Origin: Paludibacteraceae bacterium
GTDB lineage: Bacteria; Bacteroidota; Bacteroidia; Bacteroidales; Paludibacteraceae
DNA: 44,399 nucleotides
Assembly (NCBI GenBank): GCA_017962005.1
Contig: JAGCWE010000112.1
Span: 1-44,399, forward strand
Reading direction: 5' to 3'
Position 1 is the first letter of the stretch. Each line of letters begins with the position of its first letter. This document shows, piece by piece, positions 1 through 7,513 of the stretch. The position numbers and the translations under genes were made by a program. Below the pieces are notes generated by a model. That model was not told the origin of the DNA. It saw only the letters and a list, made by a program, of their open reading frames with translations, and did no database searches.

Positions 1-866
1 AGCCGATGATTTATTACCCGTTGTCCACCCTGATGCTGGCGGGTATTCGTGAGGTGCTGGTTATCTCCACACCACGCGATCTGCCTATGTTCCGCGAACT
101 GCTGGGCGACGGCAGCCGTCTGGGCATGCGCTTCGAGTACAAAGTGCAGGAAGTACCCAACGGTCTGGCGCAGGCTTTTGTGCTGGGCGCGGAGTTCCTG
201 AACGGCGGTCCCGGCTGCCTTATACTGGGCGACAACCTGTTCTACGGCCAGGGCTTCACGAAGATGCTCCGTCAGGCCGTCCTGTCGCTTGACCCGCAGC
301 ACGACATGCCCGAGCAACCCAATCCGGCACACAAGCACGCGACGACGATGGAGGACCTGAAAGCCCGCATCACGCATCTGGGCAAGGGCGCCTGCATCTT
401 CGGCTACGAGGTGAGCGACCCCCGCGCATACGGCGTGGTAGAGTTTGACAAGGACGGCAAAGTGCTGAGTCTTGAGGAGAAGCCGCAGCAGCCCAAGAGC
501 AACTATGCCGTACCCGGACTGTACTTCTACGACAAGAGCGTATGCGAAAAAGCCGCAGCACTCCGTCCGTCCGCACGCGGCGAATACGAGATAACCGACC
601 TGAACAAAGTGTATCTGGAAGAGGGCACGCTGCGCGTGCAACTGTTCGGCAGAGGATTCGCATGGCTGGACACGGGCAACTGCGACAGCCTGCTTGAAGC
701 GGGCAACTTCGTGGCTACCATCCAGAACCGTCAGGGCTTCTATGTCGCCTGCATCGAGGAGATAGCCTGGCGCAACGGCTGGATAACGAGCGAAGCACTG
801 CGCACAATGGGCAGCGAGATGAAGACACAATACGGTCGCTATCTGGAGCATCTGGCAGGGAAATGA
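1..866 (+). CDS. rfbA: Glucose-1-phosphate thymidylyltransferase, 5'-truncated by window edge
   Basis: RfbA makes dTDP-glucose from glucose-1-phosphate and dTTP, the first step towards dTDP-rhamnose for surface polysaccharide. The reading frame is open from base 1 (KPMIYYPLSTLMLAGIREVL), so the N-terminal nucleotide-binding segment lies upstream of the window. Family motifs seen include GDNLFYGQGF, the YGVVEFD/EEKPQQPKSNYAVPGLYFYD block and FAWLDTGNCDSLLEA. Compared with typical RfbA there is an insertion of roughly 25-30 residues (SLDPQHDMPEQ... to about KARITHLG) between the FYGQGF region and the CIFGYEV strand, where the family normally has about ten residues. The stop overlaps the next start (ATGA, 863-866), so the two are probably translationally coupled. 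Assignment is firm; only the true start is unseen. Confidence 0.95.
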   Translation, partial: PMIYYPLSTLMLAGIREVLVISTPRDLPMFRELLGDGSRLGMRFEYKVQEVPNGLAQAFVLGAEFLNGGPGCLILGDNLFYGQGFTKMLRQAVLSLDPQHDMPEQPNPAHKHATTMEDLKARITHLGKGACIFGYEVSDPRAYGVVEFDKDGKVLSLEEKPQQPKSNYAVPGLYFYDKSVCEKAAALRPSARGEYEITDLNKVYLEEGTLRVQLFGRGFAWLDTGNCDSLLEAGNFVATIQNRQGFYVACIEEIAWRNGWITSEALRTMGSEMKTQYGRYLEHLAGK

Positions 867-1381
867 CGCACGGCAAGAGGTTGTTCATCGGATGTCTGTC
901 GGCATTGCTACTGACGGCAACGGGCTGCCATCGTACCGCGCCCCAGAGTCCCACATACCGCAGCGGACGCAAGGAGGTGAAAGCTGACAGCAGTCTGCTG
1001 CAGGCGATAGAGACCAACCAACACCTTGCGGAAGAGGCGGACAGGGCTTTGTCGATGTATGCCGATTCGGGCTTCGCGCAGCAGGAGTTAGGTTATTGGT
1101 CGCGGGGAATGGTGCAGGTAGACAGTGCACTCGCCACCAACACTGCCGTCACTCTTCGTCGCCGCGTCTATACGTTAGACAGCATATTGGTGGAAGACGT
1201 AACGGAAATAGTGACAGTAGGTCAAGCCAACCAAATGCAAGCCGTTAACGATGCATTGGAGCAGATGACACACGGACAGGAAGTAACCCTCATAGTGCCG
1301 TGGTACCTGGCATACGGCAGCACGGGAACGGACGCTATAGCACCCTACACCAACTTGCGCATTGAACTGACAGTAGAATAA
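863..1381 (+). CDS. FKBP-type peptidyl-prolyl isomerase-like lipoprotein
   Basis: This is a 172-residue secreted lipoprotein. The N-terminus has a basic stretch, a hydrophobic core and a lipobox ending at a cysteine (LLTATGC), so it should be lipid-anchored in the envelope. The last 40 residues resemble the C-terminal half of FKBP domains: GQEVTLIVPWYLAYGSTG followed by IAPYTNLRIELTV, matching the usual pattern of a Pro-containing strand, LAYG, and a final IPPxxxLxFxVEL strand. Gliding-motility-associated GldI-type lipoproteins have this layout, but the first half of the domain is divergent, so activity is uncertain. It starts inside the rfbA stop and is followed three bases later by another lipoprotein gene, suggesting one transcript. 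Confidence 0.75.
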   Translation: MTHGKRLFIGCLSALLLTATGCHRTAPQSPTYRSGRKEVKADSSLLQAIETNQHLAEEADRALSMYADSGFAQQELGYWSRGMVQVDSALATNTAVTLRRRVYTLDSILVEDVTEIVTVGQANQMQAVNDALEQMTHGQEVTLIVPWYLAYGSTGTDAIAPYTNLRIELTVE

Positions 1382-1383
1382 CT

Positions 1384-1947
1384 ATGACAATGAACAAAAG
1401 AATGAGAAAAACTTTGATATCCATACTAATGGTCGTGGTCATTGCAGCGGTGACAGGCTGTACAAGCAACACGTACTCCAAGTTGCGCGACAGGGAGAAA
1501 CAGTTGATTGACAGTTATATGAGCCGTCAGGGATTGCGCGTCCTCAAGTCAATGCCCGACGTGGCACAAGGAGCCAAATGGGACGAAAAAGACTACGTGG
1601 CACTGGAGGAGTACGACCAACTGTATTTCCATCTGGTATCGGCAGTGGACACAACGCGCAAACTGGAAGCCGGCGACAAAGTCAATGTCCGCTTCCGCAA
1701 GTACTCGCTGGACGTGTATGCCGATACTATCAGTTATTGGACCACGGACGATGCGGGCGAACCCATACGGCTGGCCATCGGAATCACATCCGGGACATAC
1801 AACTGCACAGGCTGGCAGGCGGCGATACTGGCGATGGGGCAAGAAGGCGAATGCAAAATCATCTGTCCGAGCGTGTACGGCACATCGGACGACAACTCGT
1901 CCGTCACGCCCTACTGCTATGACCTGAAAGTAACGCGGGTGCGGTAA
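1384..1947 (+). CDS. DUF4827-like lipoprotein
   Basis: A 187-residue predicted lipoprotein: a hydrophobic signal segment ends in VTGCTSN, with the acylated Cys near residue 26. The body (YSKLRDREKQLIDSYM, then a motif around TYNCTGWQAAILAMGQEG, then SVYGTSDD and a closing strand YDLKVTRV) resembles the Bacteroidales DUF4827 family, recalled by pattern rather than by search. The GxxAxLxMxxGE-like stretch also recalls FKBP-type folds, so it may be a distant relative of the preceding gene product. Function is unknown. The start could be the first Met or the Met two codons later. It lies between the FKBP-like lipoprotein (3-base gap) and glmM (25-base gap). Confidence 0.75.
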   Translation: MTMNKRMRKTLISILMVVVIAAVTGCTSNTYSKLRDREKQLIDSYMSRQGLRVLKSMPDVAQGAKWDEKDYVALEEYDQLYFHLVSAVDTTRKLEAGDKVNVRFRKYSLDVYADTISYWTTDDAGEPIRLAIGITSGTYNCTGWQAAILAMGQEGECKIICPSVYGTSDDNSSVTPYCYDLKVTRVR

Positions 1948-1972
1948 TATTCCAACCAAAAACAATCACATT

Positions 1973-3346
1973 ATGAGTCTGATAAAGAGCATCTCCGGCA
2001 TACGCGGCACAATAGGCGGCCGCGTGGGCGAAGGACTAAGCGGCGTGGATATCGTACGCTTCACCGCCGCCTATTGCGTCCAGCGCGCTGAGGCAGTGCC
2101 GGACAACAGAAAAATAGTAGTGGGGCGCGACGCCCGCATCAGCGGGGAAATGGTGTACCAATTAGTAAGCGGCACACTGGTCAGCATGGGCTACGATGTA
2201 GTGAACATCGGTCTTGCGACCACACCGACAACCGAAATCGCAGTGACAGGCGAACAGGCGGCAGGCGGCATCATCCTGACCGCCAGCCATAACCCCAAAC
2301 AATGGAACGCACTCAAACTGCTCAACGAGAAAGGCGAGTTCCTCAACGATGCCGAAGGAAAAGCCGTGTTGGACATAGCCGCACGCGAAGACTTTGTGTT
2401 CGCCGAAGTGGACAAGATAGGGCATATCACAGAGAAAGACTACCTGCCCTACCACATTGAGAAGGTGCTGCAACTGCCCCTTGTACACAAACAAGCCATC
2501 GCACAGAGGCATTTCCGCGTAGTCATCGACTGCGTCAATTCGGTAGGCGGTATGGCTATTCCCGCTATACTTCGCGCTTTGGGTGTAGAAGACATAGTAT
2601 GCCTCAACTGCGAGCCTACCGGACATTTTGCACACAATCCGGAACCTGTTCCGCAAAACCTGACGGAAATCAGCGAACGGATGCGCAACGGCAAAGCGGA
2701 CGTGGGCTTTGTAGTGGACCCGGACGTGGACCGTCTCGCCATACTATGCGAGAACGGGGAGATGTTCGTGGAGGAATACACACTGGTCAGCGTGGCGGAC
2801 TATGTGCTCACACACACACCGGGCAACACGGTTAGCAACCTGAGTTCATCCCGCGCGTTGAGCGACGTCACCGTCCGTCACGGCGGCAGTTACAGCGCAG
2901 CGGCAGTCGGCGAAGTGAACGTGGTGACAGAGATGAAGCGCACCAACGCTATCATCGGCGGCGAGGGCAACGGCGGGGTCATCTATCCCGCATGCCACTA
3001 CGGCAGGGACGCGCTTGTGGGTATCGCCCTGTTCCTGTCCGGACTGGCTGAAAAAGGCTGCACGGTGAGCGAATGGAAGCGCGAACTGCCACAGTATGCC
3101 ATATCGAAGAACCGCATCGACCTAACGCCGGAAACAGACGTAGATGATGTGCTCCGCCGCGTCAAAGAGGCATACAAGAACGAGCGCGTGAACGACATTG
3201 ACGGCGTGAAAATAGACTTTGCCGACGGGTGGGTGCACCTGCGCAAGAGCAACACCGAGCCGATTATCCGCGTCTATTCGGAAGCGGCTACCATTGACGA
3301 AGCCAACCGCCTTGCCCGACAAGTAATGCAAATGATTGAACAATAA
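1973..3346 (+). CDS. glmM: Phosphoglucosamine mutase
   Basis: The 457-residue protein belongs to the alpha-D-phosphohexomutase family and should convert glucosamine-6-phosphate to glucosamine-1-phosphate for UDP-GlcNAc, feeding peptidoglycan and lipid A. All four active-site elements are visible: the phosphoserine loop TASHNP (Ser about 105), the metal loop DPDVDRLA (Asp 249/251/253), the sugar loop GGEGNGG (about 329-335) and the phosphate-binding C-terminal RKSNTEPIIRVYSE. Length is normal for the Bacteroidetes branch. The stop codon is immediately followed by the surE ATG. Phosphomannomutase activity cannot be excluded because the family is promiscuous, but the neighbours lpxB and surE fit an amino-sugar/envelope role. 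Confidence 0.9.
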   Translation: MSLIKSISGIRGTIGGRVGEGLSGVDIVRFTAAYCVQRAEAVPDNRKIVVGRDARISGEMVYQLVSGTLVSMGYDVVNIGLATTPTTEIAVTGEQAAGGIILTASHNPKQWNALKLLNEKGEFLNDAEGKAVLDIAAREDFVFAEVDKIGHITEKDYLPYHIEKVLQLPLVHKQAIAQRHFRVVIDCVNSVGGMAIPAILRALGVEDIVCLNCEPTGHFAHNPEPVPQNLTEISERMRNGKADVGFVVDPDVDRLAILCENGEMFVEEYTLVSVADYVLTHTPGNTVSNLSSSRALSDVTVRHGGSYSAAAVGEVNVVTEMKRTNAIIGGEGNGGVIYPACHYGRDALVGIALFLSGLAEKGCTVSEWKRELPQYAISKNRIDLTPETDVDDVLRRVKEAYKNERVNDIDGVKIDFADGWVHLRKSNTEPIIRVYSEAATIDEANRLARQVMQMIEQ

Positions 3347-4093
3347 ATGGAGATACTGATAACCAATGACGACGGCTGGGGAAGCAAAGGTCTGATGCTT
3401 CTCATCCGCAAGTTGCTGCCTATGGGACATATCACGGTACTGGCACCGGACGGTCCGCGCAGCAGCATGTCGAACGCCATCACCTCGAAGTCCCCGATGA
3501 CCTTGCGCCGGCTGCCCGCACAGGAAGACCTGCCCGGCGTGGACATATATACCACCAACGGCACGCCGTCCGACTGCATCAAACTGGCTGTCAATGTGCT
3601 GTTCGGAGAAGACAGCAGCAAGATTGACTTGGTGGTGAGCGGCATCAACCACGGCAGCAACGCCGCCATTGACATCATCTATTCGGGCACAATGGGAGCC
3701 TGCTTTGTAGCCGCCGAACAAGGCATTCCCGCCATCGGTTTCTCCATCTACGACATGGACGCCAATCCCGATTTCTCGTATATGGAGCCATATCTGCTGC
3801 CTCTCACGAAAGAGTTGTACGAGAAAGGCATGCCCCGCACGGTGTGCTACAACATTAATGCGCCGCAAGGTCCCATACAGGGCGTCCGCCATACGCGCCA
3901 GTGCATCAGCCACTGGGCAAAAGAGATACGCCCCACCACATTGGAAAACGGCGAACAGGCGTATATGCTGACAGGCTATCTGGTAAATGACGAACCCGAA
4001 GCGGAGGACACCGACGAATGGGCGGTAACCCACGGATACCTGTCCATCCAGCCATGCTGCATAGACATGACCTACTATGGAAAGATGGGATAA
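3347..4093 (+). CDS. surE: 5'/3'-nucleotidase SurE
   Basis: SurE is a metal-dependent nucleoside monophosphatase involved in stationary-phase survival. The N-terminal metal site ILITNDDGWGSKG (Asp 8 and 9) and the second conserved block VVSGINHGSNAAIDIIYSGT, including the Asn/Ser metal ligands, are both present. At 248 residues it has the usual length. The ATG follows directly after the glmM stop, so translation is almost certainly coupled. The C-terminus overlaps the next small gene by 17 bases in another frame. The surE-lpxB neighbourhood is a recurrent Bacteroidales arrangement. Confidence 0.95.
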   Translation: MEILITNDDGWGSKGLMLLIRKLLPMGHITVLAPDGPRSSMSNAITSKSPMTLRRLPAQEDLPGVDIYTTNGTPSDCIKLAVNVLFGEDSSKIDLVVSGINHGSNAAIDIIYSGTMGACFVAAEQGIPAIGFSIYDMDANPDFSYMEPYLLPLTKELYEKGMPRTVCYNINAPQGPIQGVRHTRQCISHWAKEIRPTTLENGEQAYMLTGYLVNDEPEAEDTDEWAVTHGYLSIQPCCIDMTYYGKMG

Positions 4094-4355
4094 ATACTGG
4101 ATTGGCATCGTGCTGGGCCTGATTATGCCAGCCACTGTCGGATATGTCTACATCGAGACCTACGGTCTCCGTCCGGCGTTGGAGATGTTCGGAATGGCAT
4201 TAAGCCAGACGTGGAGCAAACTGCTCATCGTAAGCGTCTTCCCTGACCTTGCTTTCATCTTCGTCTTTTACGCCGCCGATATGTGGAAAACAAGCAAAGG
4301 TCTGCTGATTGGCGCCTTCCCGTATATCCTTGCCGCCATCGCCTTCCTGCTGTAA
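4077..4355 (+). CDS. Small membrane protein between surE and lpxB
   Basis: A 92-residue hydrophobic protein with three likely membrane segments: about residues 8-27 (IGIVLGLIMPATVGYVYI), 47-66 (LLIVSVFPDLAFIFVFYAA) and 74-92 (LLIGAFPYILAAIAFLL). It begins 17 bases inside surE and ends 30 bases before lpxB, so it belongs to that operon. I know of similar short proteins at this position in other Bacteroidales but no assigned function. Its place next to lpxB makes an envelope or lipid A-related role plausible, but that is inference only. Confidence 0.75.
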   Translation: MERWDKYWIGIVLGLIMPATVGYVYIETYGLRPALEMFGMALSQTWSKLLIVSVFPDLAFIFVFYAADMWKTSKGLLIGAFPYILAAIAFLL

Positions 4356-4385
4356 TGTCCAACCGCACAGTCTCCCCGCAACAGA

Positions 4386-5522
4386 ATGAAATACTTTCTC
4401 ATAGCCGGTGAAGCGTCGGGCGACCTCCATGCCTCCAACCTTATCCGCAGCCTCCGCACATACGACAAAGATGCCGTGTTTGCAGGAATGGGCGGCGAGA
4501 AGATGCGCGAAGCGGGATGCAGACTGGTACAGGACTACAGGGAGATGGCCTTTATGGGCGTAGTGGCGGTGGTGAGGAACATCGGCAAGGTGCGCCGCAA
4601 TTTCCGCATCGCCCGTGAGGCATTGCAGAAAGAGCAGCCGGACGTTCTGATACTGACTGACTACCCGAGTTTCAACCTCAGGATGGCACAATGGTGCAAA
4701 CGGCATCTGCCCAAAACCCAAACGGTATATTACATTCCGCCCAAGGTATGGGCATGGAAGTCGTGGCGCGTGCACAAGATTGCCCGTTGTACAGACCTTG
4801 TGCTGGGAATCTTCCCGTTTGAACCCGCCTTTTACGCCCGCTTCGGGTATGCATGCCGGTACGTGGGCAATCCGACAATGGACAGCATACGCGCCGCCCT
4901 GTCCGCTCCGCCAAAAGAATCATTCCCCCACCCCTGTATCGCCCTTCTCCCCGGCAGCCGCAAAAGCGAAATCAGCCATTGCCTGCCCCTGATGCTGCAA
5001 GCGGCACAGGAAGTGCAACGCACCCATCCCGCATACAAGATTGTCATCACCGCAGCCCCCGGAGTGGAGGACGCCTTCTACCATCACCTTATCCCGCAAG
5101 CGGACAGTTCCCTGCTTCTGACCCGCGACACATACAGCGTACTCCGACAAGCATCCGCTACCGTGGTCAATTCGGGAACCGCCACGCTTGAAGCGGCGCT
5201 CTTCGGGTGTCCATTGACGGCGGTCTATCATATCGCCGCAAGCAGGTTCTTCGGCAAACACGTGGTCAATTTCTTCAAGCATTTCATTTTCCACGACGGC
5301 TGGTTCACTCTCGTCAACATCCTGTCAGGGAAAGAGGTGATACGGGAACTGATAGCCGAGAAGTTCACGGCGGAGAACATAACGAAGGAACTGACGCTGC
5401 TGCTGGATGACAAGGACTATCGGGAAACACAATTAACCGACCTACGGCAACTGCATACCATTCTTGGTGACTCACCCGCAGCCGACACTGCCGCAAAAGA
5501 GATTCTAACATTAAGACAATGA
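4386..5522 (+). CDS. lpxB: Lipid-A-disaccharide synthase
   Basis: LpxB (glycosyltransferase family 19) joins UDP-2,3-diacylglucosamine to lipid X to form the lipid A disaccharide on the inner membrane. The 378-residue protein starts with the diagnostic FLIAGEASGDLHASNL and has GMGGEKM, the PDVLILTDYPSFNLRMA block, YYIPPKVWAWKSWRVHKI, LPGSRKSEI and VVNSGTATLEAALFG, all typical of the family. The stop overlaps the next start (ATGA, 5519-5522). Presence of lpxB shows an outer membrane with lipid A. Confidence 0.96.
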   Translation: MKYFLIAGEASGDLHASNLIRSLRTYDKDAVFAGMGGEKMREAGCRLVQDYREMAFMGVVAVVRNIGKVRRNFRIAREALQKEQPDVLILTDYPSFNLRMAQWCKRHLPKTQTVYYIPPKVWAWKSWRVHKIARCTDLVLGIFPFEPAFYARFGYACRYVGNPTMDSIRAALSAPPKESFPHPCIALLPGSRKSEISHCLPLMLQAAQEVQRTHPAYKIVITAAPGVEDAFYHHLIPQADSSLLLTRDTYSVLRQASATVVNSGTATLEAALFGCPLTAVYHIAASRFFGKHVVNFFKHFIFHDGWFTLVNILSGKEVIRELIAEKFTAENITKELTLLLDDKDYRETQLTDLRQLHTILGDSPAADTAAKEILTLRQ

Positions 5523-6322
5523 AGAAAATCCTTATTCTATCCTTTGTCGTTCTGGCAGGACTGGCAGGGCTTGCCTACCAAAACCTTATCCCTCAAAAGC
5601 CATCCGCCGAACAGAGCGCTGAAGTTGCCGCAACACATCCGGAAATCCCCCAACTGCTCAATGAGCAGCCGGAACAAATCATTGAACACACAGGCTATAC
5701 TGTCAGTTACAACCCTAAACGGCATATCCCCAACTGGGTCGCGTACTGTCTGGAAAAAGACGAGGTGACGGATACACACTCCCGTTCGGACAAGTTCATG
5801 CCCGACCCGCTGGTAAAGGGAAATCCCGTGGTCACAAGGGACTACTCCGGCTCGGGTTACGACCGCGGTCATATGGCACCCGCCGGAGACATGCGCTGGT
5901 CCGAACAAGCAATGCGGGAGTCGTTCTACATGACCAATATCTGCCCGCAGAACCATAACAACAACGCCGGCGACTGGAAAGACTTGGAGGAACTGGTGCG
6001 CGACCTGGCAGTACGCTACGGCAATATCTACATCTGCTGCGGACCTGTCGTCACCGATGAGACCACCACTATCGGGCAACAACGGAAAATAGTCGTGCCA
6101 CAAGCCTTCTTCAAAGTACTCCTGCGGCAGAAGAAAGACGGCACATGGACGGCAATCGGCTTCGTCATGCCCAACCAGGCAGGCAACCGCCCCCTGATGA
6201 CCTACATGCTTTCCGTCGATGAAGCAGAGGCCATGACAGGCATAGACTTCTACCCCGCCCTGCCCGATGACATCGAAGACAAGATTGAAGCCGACTTTGT
6301 CATTGCCGACTGGACATTATGA
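5519..6322 (+). CDS. Secreted DNA/RNA non-specific endonuclease (NUC family)
   Basis: A 267-residue protein with an N-terminal hydrophobic segment (residues about 4-20, no lipobox), so it is exported or membrane-anchored in the periplasm. The NUC domain is clear: SGYDRGHMAPAGDM carries the DRGH catalytic motif (His 118), and SFYMTNICPQNHNNNAGDW holds the metal-binding Asn and the following helix. Such enzymes cut DNA and RNA without sequence preference and may serve nutrient scavenging or degradation of incoming DNA. It overlaps lpxB by four bases and precedes thiL by 21 bases, an odd functional mix that suggests simple operon packing. Confidence 0.9.
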   Translation: MKKILILSFVVLAGLAGLAYQNLIPQKPSAEQSAEVAATHPEIPQLLNEQPEQIIEHTGYTVSYNPKRHIPNWVAYCLEKDEVTDTHSRSDKFMPDPLVKGNPVVTRDYSGSGYDRGHMAPAGDMRWSEQAMRESFYMTNICPQNHNNNAGDWKDLEELVRDLAVRYGNIYICCGPVVTDETTTIGQQRKIVVPQAFFKVLLRQKKDGTWTAIGFVMPNQAGNRPLMTYMLSVDEAEAMTGIDFYPALPDDIEDKIEADFVIADWTL

Positions 6323-6343
6323 ACCAATAATCACAGAACCTAT

Positions 6344-7378
6344 ATGGCACAGACAGAAATCAACACACTGGGCGAGTTCGGACTGATACGTCATCTGACT
6401 GAACAGATAACCCCGCAACAACCAACTACCGTCAAAGGTGTAGGAGATGATGCCGCCGTAATGAACTACGGAGGCAAGCGCACACTCGTCACCACCGACC
6501 TGCTCCTTGAGGGCGTGCATTTCAATCTTGAATACGTCCCTCTCAAGCACTTGGGCTACAAGGCGGTAGTAGTCAATCTGTCAGACATCTACGCCATGAA
6601 CGGCACACCGACCCAGATAGTGGTCGGACTGGGCATATCCGCCCGCTTCCCTGTGGAGGCCATTGACGAACTCTACAGCGGCATCCGACTGGCTTGCGAG
6701 AAGTACGGCGTGGACCTGGTCGGTGGCGATACCAGCGCCAGCATGACCGGACTGACCATCTCCATCACCTGCATCGGCACGGCAGAAGAAAAAGACATCG
6801 TATATCGCAGCGGGGCGAAGAAGAACGACCTCATCTGCGTGTCAGGCAACCTCGGTACCGCCTATCTCGGCTTGCAACTGCTCGAACGCGAGCGCATCGC
6901 GCTACAAGGACAGAAGACCGGAGACGAGATAGACGCTTTCAAGGGAAGAGAGTACCTGCTGCAGCGACAACTCAAACCCGAAGCGCGGAAGGACATCATA
7001 GCCGCCCTGCGCGAGGCACATATCCACCCCACCGCGATGATGGACGTATCCGACGGCCTGTCGTCCGAACTGCTGCATATATGCCATGAGTCACAATGCG
7101 GCTGCGCCGTCTATGAAGACAAACTGCCTATCAACTACGAAGCGGCAAAAGTGGCGGAGGAGATGAATCTCAATATCGTCACCTGCGCCCTGAACGGAGG
7201 AGAAGACTACGAACTGCTCTTCACCTGCGATATAAAAGACTACGAGAAACTTATTCCGATAGAGGACATCTATATCGTCGGACACATCACCGATGCGGCG
7301 GACGGTTCCATACTCATCGGCAGAAACGGCGAGCAACTCCCTCTAAAAGCACAGGGCTGGAACGCCTTCTGGGAGTAA
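6344..7378 (+). CDS. thiL: Thiamine-monophosphate kinase
   Basis: ThiL phosphorylates thiamine monophosphate to thiamine pyrophosphate with ATP. The 344-residue protein shows the AIRS/PurM-like fold markers: LGEFGLIRHL at the start, VGDDAAVMN, TTDLLLEGVHFNL, VVVNLSDIYAMNG, LVGGDTSAS, MMDVSDGLSSEL and NGGEDYELLFT. Length is typical. It is the last gene of the rightward run, followed by a convergent gene. No TPP riboswitch was seen upstream, consistent with its place inside an operon. Confidence 0.95.
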   Translation: MAQTEINTLGEFGLIRHLTEQITPQQPTTVKGVGDDAAVMNYGGKRTLVTTDLLLEGVHFNLEYVPLKHLGYKAVVVNLSDIYAMNGTPTQIVVGLGISARFPVEAIDELYSGIRLACEKYGVDLVGGDTSASMTGLTISITCIGTAEEKDIVYRSGAKKNDLICVSGNLGTAYLGLQLLERERIALQGQKTGDEIDAFKGREYLLQRQLKPEARKDIIAALREAHIHPTAMMDVSDGLSSELLHICHESQCGCAVYEDKLPINYEAAKVAEEMNLNIVTCALNGGEDYELLFTCDIKDYEKLIPIEDIYIVGHITDAADGSILIGRNGEQLPLKAQGWNAFWE

Positions 7379-7463
7379 CGCCGCTTACCTGGGGCTGTAC
7401 GAGCGCGCCACCCACGGATCATCGCTCGTGGCGCACAATGCGTACAAGGCAACTACCGGAAAT

Positions 7464-7496
7464 GCAGCCGACAAGGGCTGTCTGTATTCTTTCTTT
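7464..7496 (+). terminator. Possible weak terminator after thiL
   Basis: A short GC stem (CAGCC 7465-7469 pairing with GGCTG 7476-7480, six-base loop, extendable by one G-T pair) is followed by the pyrimidine-rich run TCTGTATTCTTTCTTT. It lies between thiL and the convergent gene ending at 7514. The stem is short, so efficiency is doubtful. A second inverted repeat at 7399-7434 (GCGCCAC/GTGGCGC, alternatively CGAGCG/CGCTCG) has no T tract. Confidence 0.4.
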
Positions 7497-7513
7497 GTAC
7501 TCATATCTCCCTA

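Noticed and set aside
7380..7513. Open frame in the thiL downstream gap as a lost gene fragment
   Set aside because: It has no start codon, is in a different frame from thiL and matches nothing I recognise.
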